From assembly GCF_002903165.1 (NCBI RefSeq), contig NZ_PPSK01000007.1, positions 111,827-175,826 of the forward strand: DNA of 64,000 nt, in the 5' to 3' direction. Made by a program: the position numbers and the translations under genes. The first letter of the stretch is position 1. Each line of letters opens with the position of its first letter. The notes below the pieces were generated by a model. It saw nothing but the letters and a program-made list of their open reading frames with translations, had not been told where the DNA came from and searched no databases. Of the stretch, positions 21,808 to 29,430 are shown in pieces. The stretch is from Halopseudomonas oceani (lineage in GTDB: Bacteria > Pseudomonadota > Gammaproteobacteria > Pseudomonadales > Pseudomonadaceae).

Positions 21808-22842
21808 TCAGTCGGCGATCTTGACCACCAGCTTGCCGAAGTTCTTGCCTTCGAGCAGGCCCATGAATGCCTCGGGTGCGTTCTCCAGGCCTTCCACGCG
21901 GTCTTCCTTGACGCGTACCTTGCCTTCGGCCACCCAGGGCGTCATCGCCTTGAGGAAGTCCGGGTAGCAGTGGCCGTAGTTGTCGAAGATGATGAAGCCC
22001 TGCATGCGGATGCGCTGGCTCAGCATCAGGCGCATCAGTTGCGGCATGCGGTCCGGGCCGTCCGGCAGCGAGGTCATGTTGTACTGGGCGATCAGGCCGC
22101 AGAGCGGGATGCGGGCGTGGGCGTTGAGCAGCGGCATGACCGCGTCGAACACCTTGCCGCCGACGTTTTCGAAATACACGTCAATGCCATCCGGGCAGGC
22201 GGCCGCCAGCTTTTCGGTCAGCGCCGGGTCCTTGTGGTCGATGCAGGCGTCAAAGCCCAGTTCCTTTACTGCGTATTCGCACTTCTCGGCGCCACCGGCG
22301 ACGCCGACTGCACGGCAGCCCATTAGCTTGGCGACCTGACCTACCACGGTGCCGACCGGGCCGGTGGCGGCACCGACCACAACGGTTTCACCCGGCTTGG
22401 GCTGGCCGATGTCGGTCAGGCCCATGTAGCCAGTGAAACCGGGCATGCCCAGCACGCCGAGTGCCAGCGACGGTTCAGCCATGTTCGGATCAAGGCGGAA
22501 CACCATGCTGCCGTCGGACAGGGTGTAGTCCTGCCAGCCGGAGGCAAAGCACATGACCAGGTCGCCAGCCTTGTAGCCGTCGAGTTCCGAGGCGATAACC
22601 TCGCTGACCGTGCCGCAGGTCATCACGCCGCCAACCGGCACCGGATCCGCGTAGGATTTGGCGTCGCTCATGCGCCCACGCATGTAAGGGTCGAGTGACA
22701 TCCAGCGGTTGCGCAGCAGCATCTGGCCGGGGCCAGGTGTGGGGACCGGGGTTTCAACCAGTTGGAAGTTGGCAGCGGTCGGTGCGCCGACCGGGCGGGA
22801 GGCGAGCAGGATCTGGCGATTGACGTTAGCTGTCTGGGGCAT
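21808..22842 (-). CDS. NADP-dependent medium-chain oxidoreductase (CurA/YncB-like)
   Basis: Zinc-independent MDR-family reductase, probably of alkenals, alkenones or quinones. The cofactor loop VVVGAATGPVGTVVGQVAKLMGC is present with the YFENVGG motif of the leukotriene B4 dehydrogenase-like subfamily. The start at ATG 22842 (MPQTANVNRQ) with AAAGGA upstream gives 344 residues. A longer frame to 22902 lacks a ribosome site. It stands alone, convergent with glpD. The exact substrate cannot be read from sequence. Confidence 0.85.
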   Translation of the reverse strand: MPQTANVNRQILLASRPVGAPTAANFQLVETPVPTPGPGQMLLRNRWMSLDPYMRGRMSDAKSYADPVPVGGVMTCGTVSEVIASELDGYKAGDLVMCFASGWQDYTLSDGSMVFRLDPNMAEPSLALGVLGMPGFTGYMGLTDIGQPKPGETVVVGAATGPVGTVVGQVAKLMGCRAVGVAGGAEKCEYAVKELGFDACIDHKDPALTEKLAAACPDGIDVYFENVGGKVFDAVMPLLNAHARIPLCGLIAQYNMTSLPDGPDRMPQLMRLMLSQRIRMQGFIIFDNYGHCYPDFLKAMTPWVAEGKVRVKEDRVEGLENAPEAFMGLLEGKNFGKLVVKIAD

Positions 22843-22968
22843 TGTTGTTTTCCTTTGACCAGGTGGATGCCGAATCCGTCTGTTGACGGGCGTGTCGGGC
22901 ACAATGCTCCTCTGATCGGACCCGGGTCAAGCTGACCCCGACCTGCTTGATGCTGTGCTATAGATGGC

Positions 22969-23520
22969 TCAACTGAGCGCCCGCGGACGTCGGCGAAAGG
23001 CTTGGCGCCAAGCATAGAGGAAGTCGCTCGCCTGACCACCCCGATGGGGGTAGGAGGCCTCCCAGATTCGCGCTAGGCTAGCTGGATCCGAGCCGTTGGG
23101 CAGTTGCAGTTGCTGGCTGTGATAGACCAGCCAGGCGATGGCAGTGGCGTAGGCGAGGTTGTAACCCAGCTCGGCGTGGGGATCGCGCAAGAAGCAGTGC
23201 TGACTGGCTAGGCCACGTATCTGACTGGCCAGCTCCGGTTGCAGCGCCAGGTAATCGTCCCACAGGTGGGTGTGCAGCTGGGCGCTGATGCCGTAGGGGC
23301 CGATGGCCTGGGCGGCCCGCTTGCCAGGTGCCAGACGTGCCGTGCAGAGCAGGGTGCCGAGGAGCAGTTGGGTCGTGCGTTGACAGCTCACTCCGAGGTA
23401 GTCGAGGGTCGGCTGGATGATCCCCTGGTGCAAGCTGGCGCTGTCACCCAGCTGGACAAGACTGAATGAAGGAGTCGGTTCGGGCTGTTTCGGGGTGGAT
23501 TGCGCTGCAATGGCGGACAT
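22969..23520 (-). CDS. Conserved-looking protein of unknown function, 183 aa
   Basis: I do not recognise this protein. It has no signal peptide and no membrane span. A Pro-rich N-terminal tail of about 20 residues is followed by a mainly helical body. Two segments, GPYGISAQLHTHLWDDY and DPHAELGYNLAYATAIAWL, look conserved in style and are rich in Gly, Tyr and His; they slightly recall muramidase folds, but no catalytic motif can be assigned. The ATG at 23520 has AGGA 9 bases upstream. It is a single gene, 65-150 bases from its neighbours. Confidence 0.65.
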   Translation of the reverse strand: MSAIAAQSTPKQPEPTPSFSLVQLGDSASLHQGIIQPTLDYLGVSCQRTTQLLLGTLLCTARLAPGKRAAQAIGPYGISAQLHTHLWDDYLALQPELASQIRGLASQHCFLRDPHAELGYNLAYATAIAWLVYHSQQLQLPNGSDPASLARIWEASYPHRGGQASDFLYAWRQAFRRRPRALS

Positions 23521-23675
23521 CGGTTTACGTCCTGTAGGTTACCGTCATGTTTTAAAGCGTAGTTGTAGTTTTATCTGGTAATGCATTGTTTTTAAATTAT
23601 TTTGAATGCTGCGGCGCGCCGCATATAACAGCTCGTCATAACAGCTGTATCCATAACAACAATGGGCCTTGAACC

Positions 23676-25481
23676 ATGCAGGAACCGCCACGCCGGAGCA
23701 GTACCAGCCCTATCGACGAGCCCGCCTTTCTGGCCGAAGAGCAGGGGCTGAAGCAACTGCGCTTCAGTAAGCCGATCGAGGATGCGTTTCAATATTACCT
23801 GCACGCCAAAATGGCGAGTCGGGTGGTTGTGGTGGCGCTATCATCGGTCTTCTTTATGCTGCTGTTCATGTGGCTGGACCATGTCTATCTGCCGCCCGAG
23901 CTGGCGCACTACACCCTGAGTATTCGTGGGGTTGGTCTGGCGGTGATCTGTTTCGCCATCTGGTATGCCAACCGGCCGGGGCGGGTGCCGCCACGCCGCG
24001 CGTTTGCGGTCGCGACCATGGGGTATATCTGCGCGGGTCTAATGGTGGTGATGGTCATTACCATGGCTCGCGCGGCGCAGGTGCCGATTCGGGTGACCCA
24101 CGATGGGTTGTATCTGGTGCTGCTGTCAGGGATGTTTCTGCTGGCACTGCCAATGCGTCAGGCGGTGCTGGGGTCCTGGGTGATTGTGCTGTGCTATCTG
24201 TTTGCTGAGAACCTGATCGATGCGCCGCCGGCGATGAGGATATCCGACGGGATATTTCTGTCCAACTTTGCGGTCATGGGCTCACTGGGCACCTATCTGT
24301 ATGAATACATGCAGCGCCGCGCCTACCTCAATGAGCAGTTACTTGAAGCGGCCCGGCGCCGCGCCGAGCGCGAAAGTCAGAGCAAGACGCACTTCCTGGC
24401 AACCGCCAGTCACGATCTGCGTCAGCCATTGCATGCGATGCTACTGTTCATTCAGCATCTGCAGGAGCAACCACTCAGTGGCGAGGTACAACGCACGGTC
24501 GGGCGGTTGAGCGACTCGACCCAGCTGTTGCAGGCGATGCTGAATTCGCTGCTGGATATATCGCGGCTGAGTGTCGGTATGGTCCGACCGCAGCTGCGCT
24601 CGTTCAATCTTGCCCCCTGGCTGCAGCGGCTTGTCGCCAGCCTCGATAGCTACGCGCAACGCCGCGGCATTCGCCTTGAGGTTTCCTGTCCACCTTATCT
24701 GGCGGTTCACAGCGATACGCTGCTGCTGGAACGGTTGCTGCGCAACTATCTGAACAATGCTCTGCTGCACGCCGAGGCGACGCTGGTCCGGATCGAAGTT
24801 ACCCGCAACCAGGAGCGTTTGCGCATCGCTGTGGTGGATGATGGGTGCGGGCTGGCTGAAGCCGACCAGGAGCGGATCTTTGAAGAGTTCACCCAACTGC
24901 GCAATCCGGCGCGCACGCTCGACAAGGGCGTGGGCCTAGGACTGAGCATTTGTCGACAGATACTGCACTTGCTGGAGTATCCCTCGGGGGTCCAGTCGCG
25001 TCTGGGAGAGGGGGCATGCTTCTGGGTAGAGGTGCCGGTCGGCGAATGGCAGAACCAGCCAGAAGAGCTGCGTCAGGCGGTGGTACCCAGCCTGAAGGGG
25101 CAGGTGGCATTGATTGAGAATGATCGGGTGAGCCGTGAGGCAATGCAGTCGTTGCTATCCAGCTGGGGCTGCGTGGTCTGGGCGTTCGCGAGCGCCGATG
25201 AGGCGCTGGCCAGGCTGGACACCGCGAGTGTGGATGTACTGCTCAGTGATTTTCGACTGGAGGGCGAGCTCAATGGCCTCGAGTTGATTCGACAGCTGCG
25301 TGAGCGCGGCATCTTTGGTGGGCCGGCCGCGCTGGTAACAGCCGATACCGCAGAGGAATTGGTCGAGGCCGCACGGCTGGCAGACCTGCAGCTGCTGTAC
25401 AAACCGGTATTGCCGGCGCGGCTGCGCCGGGTTGTCAACGATATGCTCGTGCATGCCACCCGCGCGGTGTCGGGCAGTTGA
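23676..25481 (+). CDS. Hybrid sensor histidine kinase with C-terminal receiver
   Basis: Inner-membrane sensor. Residues about 45-220 hold five or six transmembrane helices with almost no periplasmic loops, suggesting detection within or at the membrane. A HisKA domain follows with the phospho-acceptor His in ATASHDLRQPLHAM (near residue 245), then HATPase with VVDDGCG and GVGLGLSICRQI. A receiver domain follows, whose acceptor Asp is in VLLSDFRLE (near residue 521). The length is 601 residues. The likely partner is the LuxR-type regulator encoded tail to tail. The DLRQPLHA version of the H-box is shared with kinases such as ErcS' and NahK of Pseudomonas. The signal is unknown. Confidence 0.88.
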   Translation: MQEPPRRSSTSPIDEPAFLAEEQGLKQLRFSKPIEDAFQYYLHAKMASRVVVVALSSVFFMLLFMWLDHVYLPPELAHYTLSIRGVGLAVICFAIWYANRPGRVPPRRAFAVATMGYICAGLMVVMVITMARAAQVPIRVTHDGLYLVLLSGMFLLALPMRQAVLGSWVIVLCYLFAENLIDAPPAMRISDGIFLSNFAVMGSLGTYLYEYMQRRAYLNEQLLEAARRRAERESQSKTHFLATASHDLRQPLHAMLLFIQHLQEQPLSGEVQRTVGRLSDSTQLLQAMLNSLLDISRLSVGMVRPQLRSFNLAPWLQRLVASLDSYAQRRGIRLEVSCPPYLAVHSDTLLLERLLRNYLNNALLHAEATLVRIEVTRNQERLRIAVVDDGCGLAEADQERIFEEFTQLRNPARTLDKGVGLGLSICRQILHLLEYPSGVQSRLGEGACFWVEVPVGEWQNQPEELRQAVVPSLKGQVALIENDRVSREAMQSLLSSWGCVVWAFASADEALARLDTASVDVLLSDFRLEGELNGLELIRQLRERGIFGGPAALVTADTAEELVEAARLADLQLLYKPVLPARLRRVVNDMLVHATRAVSGS

Positions 25482-26120
25482 TCAGAAGCTGACCAGGCCC
25501 AGCTTGCGGGCATGGCTGACACACTCGGTACGGTTGTGGCTGTTGAGTGAGGCAAACAGCGCCTTGAGGTGGGTTTTGACGGTGTCTTCCGATAGCGACA
25601 GGCGCTGGCAGATCACCTTGTTGGGCAGGCCCTCGGCCAGCAGGTCAAGAATTTCCAGTTGCCGTGGGGTAATGCCCACTTCGCGCGCGTTGCTCTGACG
25701 GTCGACGGCCATGGTGGCGTCGCCAATCACGATCTGGGCGCCGTATAGCAGTTGGGTAACCGCATCCAGCAAGGTTTTGCCATCGGTCGTCTTGCTGATG
25801 AAGCCAGCGGCACCCATCTGCAGGGCTGTTTCCAGATCGCTGGGGCTGTTGCTGGCAGTGAGGATGGCGATCGGGACCATGGCGTCGGCGGCGCGGAGTT
25901 TTTGCATCAGCGCCAGACCGCTGCTGTCGGGTAGCTGCAGATCGAGCAGGATCAGGTCGTAGGGGTGTTCGCGAACGCTCTGCATGGCCTCGGCGGCGTT
26001 GCGAGCGTGGTCGAGCTGCACCCCTTCGCAGAGTGAACCAAGGGTCAATGTGAGGCCATCCAGGTAGATCTGGTGGTCGTCAATCAGCAAAAGCCGGGTA
26101 TCGGGCGGCAAGCTGCTCAT
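25482..26120 (-). CDS. NarL/LuxR-type response regulator
   Basis: Two-domain transcription regulator of 212 residues. The receiver has the acidic pair LLIDDH and the acceptor Asp in LILLDLQLPDSSG. The C-terminal LuxR helix-turn-helix (ITPRQLEILDLLAEG then LSEDTVKTHLKALFASL) binds DNA. GAGGA precedes the ATG at 26120. Its stop codon directly abuts the stop of the hybrid kinase on the other strand (TGA|TCA), so the two transcripts must overlap at their ends. It is likely the output of that kinase. Confidence 0.88.
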   Translation of the reverse strand: MSSLPPDTRLLLIDDHQIYLDGLTLTLGSLCEGVQLDHARNAAEAMQSVREHPYDLILLDLQLPDSSGLALMQKLRAADAMVPIAILTASNSPSDLETALQMGAAGFISKTTDGKTLLDAVTQLLYGAQIVIGDATMAVDRQSNAREVGITPRQLEILDLLAEGLPNKVICQRLSLSEDTVKTHLKALFASLNSHNRTECVSHARKLGLVSF

Positions 26121-26243
26121 AGGTCGTCCTCGACTCTAGTGCCGCCGATTGTCCGGTGGAAATGGCGACGTTTGTTATTGTTTGCCGCTTGATGATATGC
26201 AAAGCCCGCAGTGAGTACCACCCCGGGCATGCAAGGGGGTGAC

Positions 26244-27071
26244 TCAGTCGCGTGGGGGCAGCTGTTTGCGCAGTTCCTGCAGCTCGCTGCGCAAGGCCTG
26301 CAGCTCACTGAGTAGTGCCTGTGGGCTGGCCGGTTCGGCCGCCGCATCGGCGGCAGTGTTGGCCTCACGCTGGTGCTGGATTGCATCGACGATGACCGCG
26401 ATGAACAGGTTCAGCATCATGAAGGTAGCGATCAGGATGAAGGGAATGAAGTACAGCCAGGCGTAGGGAAACTCCTCCATTACCGGCCGCACGATGCCCA
26501 TCGACCAGCTCTCTAGGGTCATGACTTGAAACAGGGTGTACAGGCTATCGCCTAGGGTGCCGAACCATTCGGGAAATGCTTCGCCAAACAGTTGCGTGGC
26601 GATGACTGCGGCGACGTAGAAGATCAGCCCCAGCAGCGCGACGATGCTACCCATGCCGGGCAGCGACGATAGCAGCGACTGCACCACCACCTTCATGCTC
26701 GGCACGATGGAAATCAGCCGCAGCACCCGCAATACCCGCAGGGCACGCAGCACCGCCAACGGTCCGCTGGCCGGTACCAGCGCGATGGCAATCACCAGGG
26801 TGTCGAACAGACCCCAAGGGTCGCGCAGCAGGCGCCAGCCGTGGGCGATGAAACGCAGGCCGATCTCGATAACGAAGCAGCCGAGGATCAGGTGGTCGAG
26901 CAGTCGCAGCATGCCGCCCCAGCGTTGCATCACCGAGGGCGCCGTTTCCAGTCCGAGAATGACCGCGTTGATCAGGATCAGCGCGGTGATGAAGTATTGA
27001 AAACGGGGGCGTTCCAGCCAGGCGGCAAGACGCTCGCGCCAGTGCGCGTTGAGTTCCAGGGTTGTGTTCAT
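26244..27071 (-). CDS. Bacterial voltage-gated sodium channel homologue (NaChBac/BacNav type)
   Basis: Single-domain six-helix channel subunit expected to form a tetramer in the inner membrane. S1 is about residues 24-46, S2 57-77, S3 85-101. S4 carries four arginines at every third position (109, 112, 115, 118). S5 is about 140-162. The pore loop contains the selectivity filter TLESWS at 185-190, with Glu187 matching the Glu of the NaChBac TLESWAS filter. S6 ends FMMLNLFIAVIVDAIQ. A C-terminal heptad segment (LLSELQALRSELQELRKQL) suits the tetramer coiled coil of this family. The length of 275 residues is typical. It lies upstream of no obvious partner; apt is 42 bases away on the same strand and further upstream. 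Confidence 0.88.
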   Translation of the reverse strand: MNTTLELNAHWRERLAAWLERPRFQYFITALILINAVILGLETAPSVMQRWGGMLRLLDHLILGCFVIEIGLRFIAHGWRLLRDPWGLFDTLVIAIALVPASGPLAVLRALRVLRVLRLISIVPSMKVVVQSLLSSLPGMGSIVALLGLIFYVAAVIATQLFGEAFPEWFGTLGDSLYTLFQVMTLESWSMGIVRPVMEEFPYAWLYFIPFILIATFMMLNLFIAVIVDAIQHQREANTAADAAAEPASPQALLSELQALRSELQELRKQLPPRD

Positions 27072-27113
27072 GGTGTTCTTCGGGAGAGGAGATAGCGGCC
27101 CGCAGGGCGGGCC

Positions 27114-27662
27114 TCAGTGCTCGTTCTCTGCAAATGCGCAGAGTGTGTAGGTCGGAATGCCGCTGTCTTGCATGACCTGAGAACCGCCGAGGTCCGGCAG
27201 GTCGATGATAGCGGCGGCCTCATAGACATCGGCGCCGCATTGACGAACCAGACTGGCTGCAGCGAGGAAGGTACCGCCGGTAGCGATCAGGTCATCCAGC
27301 AGCAGCACCTGCTCGCCACCGGTGAGAGCGTCACGGTGCATTTGCAGGGTGGCTTCGCCGTATTCGGTGGCGTAACCGGCGCTGATGGTATCAGCAGGCA
27401 GCTTGCCGGCCTTGCGGAACAGCACCAGCGGACGGTTCAGTTCGTAGGCGAGAATCGAGCCAATCAGAAAACCGCGGGCATCGATCGCACCGATGTGGGT
27501 CACCGGGCTGTCGATATAGCGCTGGATCAGGCTGTCCGCCACCATGCGCAGTCCTTTGGGTGACTGGAACAGTGGCGTGATGTCGCGAAAGGTCACGCCT
27601 TCCTTGGGAAAGCCGGGTACCGGTCGGATCAGGGATTTGATGGCGTATTCGTCAAAGATCAT
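27114..27662 (-). CDS. apt: Adenine phosphoribosyltransferase
   Basis: Salvages adenine to AMP with PRPP. The PRPP-binding motif [16 protein letters not shown] is complete, and [14 protein letters not shown] near the N-terminus is the Apt-specific segment. The length of 182 residues is standard. It is 16 bases downstream of anr on the same strand, an order also seen in Pseudomonas. Confidence 0.95.
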   Translation of the reverse strand: MIFDEYAIKSLIRPVPGFPKEGVTFRDITPLFQSPKGLRMVADSLIQRYIDSPVTHIGAIDARGFLIGSILAYELNRPLVLFRKAGKLPADTISAGYATEYGEATLQMHRDALTGGEQVLLLDDLIATGGTFLAAASLVRQCGADVYEAAAIIDLPDLGGSQVMQDSGIPTYTLCAFAENEH

Positions 27663-27678
27663 CTCTGGGTCCTGAAGG

Positions 27679-28410
27679 TCAGTCGAGTTGGCCGCCGGCT
27701 ACCGCACACAGCTCGCCGTGGTCGAGAATCTCTACTTCCTTGCCGTCGGCGGCAATCAGCCCCTGCTGCTGGAAGCGGGTAAAGACGCGGGACACGGTTT
27801 CGACCGCCAGGCCCAGGTAGTTGCCGATGTCGTTGCGTGACATTGCCAGGCGGAACGAGCGGGCCGAGTAACCACGGGCACGGAAACGCGCCGACAGGTT
27901 GATCAGCAGGGTGGCGATACGCTCGTCAGCGGTCTTCTTCGACAGCAGCATCATCATCTGCTGGTCATCGCGAATTTCCCGGCTCATCAGGCGCATGACC
28001 TGACGACGCAGCGTTGGCATGGTCGCAGTGAGGTCGTCCAGGCGCTCGAAGGGAATCTCGCATACCGATGTGGTTTCCAGCGCGACGGCGGTGACCGGCT
28101 GGCGTTCACCGTCCATGCCGGACAGGCCGATCAGCTCGCTGGCCAGATGAAAGCCGGTGATCTGCTCGATCCCTGCATCGTCCACGGTGAAGGTCTTGAC
28201 TGTGCCGGAGCGAAGAGCATACAGGGAGTCGAATGAATCGCCTTGGCGGAACAGTACCTCACCCTTACGCAGTGGGCGGCCACGCTTGACGATGCTGTCC
28301 AGCGTGTCGAGCTCCTGATCCTGTAGTGCCAACGGCAGGCACATCGCAGCGAGGCTGCAGTCCTTGCAGTGCGCTTCAGGAAGCGCTTTGAGTTTGATTG
28401 CATCGGTCAT
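27679..28410 (-). CDS. anr: ANR, FNR-type oxygen-responsive regulator
   Basis: CRP/FNR-family activator that senses oxygen through a [4Fe-4S] cluster and switches on low-oxygen genes. Cluster ligands are Cys15, Cys18, Cys24 and Cys117. The cyclic nucleotide-like sensor domain is followed by the DNA-binding helix with [10 protein letters not shown], whose E-x2-S-R pattern reads the FNR half-site TTGAT. The start at ATG 28410 ([10 protein letters not shown]) gives 244 residues, the length of Pseudomonas ANR; a longer frame to 28488 is not supported. It follows the cbb3 assembly genes on the same strand. Likely targets in the window are the sites at 33967 and 37246. Confidence 0.94.
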   Translation of the reverse strand: MTDAIKLKALPEAHCKDCSLAAMCLPLALQDQELDTLDSIVKRGRPLRKGEVLFRQGDSFDSLYALRSGTVKTFTVDDAGIEQITGFHLASELIGLSGMDGERQPVTAVALETTSVCEIPFERLDDLTATMPTLRRQVMRLMSREIRDDQQMMMLLSKKTADERIATLLINLSARFRARGYSARSFRLAMSRNDIGNYLGLAVETVSRVFTRFQQQGLIAADGKEVEILDHGELCAVAGGQLD

Positions 28411-28495
28411 GACGGTGACGGCTCCGTGTGTCAATGGGCAAAGCGTACAACATGCGAGGCAGAGCTGCCACGTCCGGGAGTGTTGCAACAGGTTT

Positions 28496-29224
28496 TCACG
28501 GGTGTGACTGGTGTGATTGCGACGGCAGGCTCAGGTGCTGCATTAACCATTTCTGGTGTGGACCGGGCAGTGTCCAGATGCCGAACAGAATGACCAGTAG
28601 CGCAGCGCTGACGCGCAGGCTGCGGCGCCGCAACAGTGCGGTCAGGCGCTCGGCAGCGGCGCCCGTGGCGAGCAGCGTCGGCAGCGTGCCGAGGCCAAAC
28701 GCCAACATCAGCAATGCTGATGTCACGGCATCGCCGTGGCTGCTGCTCCAGATCAGGGTACTGTAGACCAGGCCGCAGGGCAGCCAGCCCCAGAGTGCAC
28801 CCAGTAGCAGTGCCTGACGGGGGCGCTGTACCGGCAGAAGGCGACGGGCGTGCGGTTCGATATGGCGCCACAGGCCGCGCCCGACCCCTTCGATCCGGGT
28901 CAGGCCGGACCACCAGTTGGCCAGATAGAGGCCCATGGCGATCATGATCAGGCCGGCGATGCCGCGCAGCAGTACGTCCAGCCCGGCGCCATGCAGTGCC
29001 CAGCCCAGGCTGCCAATCAGCGCACCAGCGAGGGTGTAACTGGCAATGCGGCCGGCGTTATAGGCCAGCAGCAGACGCCAGAGCGGCCAGCCACGGCGTT
29101 GCTCCGGTGGGATGGCCATGGTCAGGGCGCCCATCAGTCCGCCGCACATGCCAATGCAGTGCCCGCCACCGAGCAGGCCCAGAGCCAGCGCGGTCAGTAG
29201 CTGGGCAACAAGTAGTTCACTCAT
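28496..29224 (-). CDS. SafE/DsbD-like membrane protein of the cbb3 assembly cluster
   Basis: Six or so transmembrane helices in 242 residues, with the conserved [11 protein letters not shown] motif at the N-terminus and [11 protein letters not shown] in the middle. This is the TauE/SafE-type family related to the DsbD membrane core (often annotated sulfite exporter or heavy-metal transport protein). The paired cysteines could handle copper or thiols. Its start overlaps the ccoS stop by four bases, so it belongs to the ccoGHIS operon and probably helps metallate or mature the oxidase. The precise function is unproven. Confidence 0.82.
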   Translation of the reverse strand: MSELLVAQLLTALALGLLGGGHCIGMCGGLMGALTMAIPPEQRRGWPLWRLLLAYNAGRIASYTLAGALIGSLGWALHGAGLDVLLRGIAGLIMIAMGLYLANWWSGLTRIEGVGRGLWRHIEPHARRLLPVQRPRQALLLGALWGWLPCGLVYSTLIWSSSHGDAVTSALLMLAFGLGTLPTLLATGAAAERLTALLRRRSLRVSAALLVILFGIWTLPGPHQKWLMQHLSLPSQSHQSHP

Positions 29225-29430
29225 TTTGTTTGATCGCTGTCGTCTTGCTCGGCGTTGTCTTCGCGTTTCTGAGCGGCGAGGTGGGCCGGGTCGTCATCAT
29301 CGAACAGGATACTGTGAGCCGGGCTGTCGAGGTCGTCGTACTGACCATTGTTAACCGCCCAGTTGAAGACCCAGATAGCGATAATTACCAGCACGATGGC
29401 AATGGGCACCAGGATGTAAAGAACGGTCAT
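29221..29430 (-). CDS. ccoS: cbb3 oxidase maturation protein CcoS
   Basis: Small inner-membrane protein (69 residues) needed for cofactor insertion into cbb3 oxidase. One transmembrane helix at residues 4-25 is followed by the typical WAVNNGQYDDLDSPAHSILFDDD segment. It overlaps ccoI and the next gene by four bases each, so translation is coupled through the operon. Confidence 0.93.
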   Translation of the reverse strand: MTVLYILVPIAIVLVIIAIWVFNWAVNNGQYDDLDSPAHSILFDDDDPAHLAAQKREDNAEQDDSDQTK

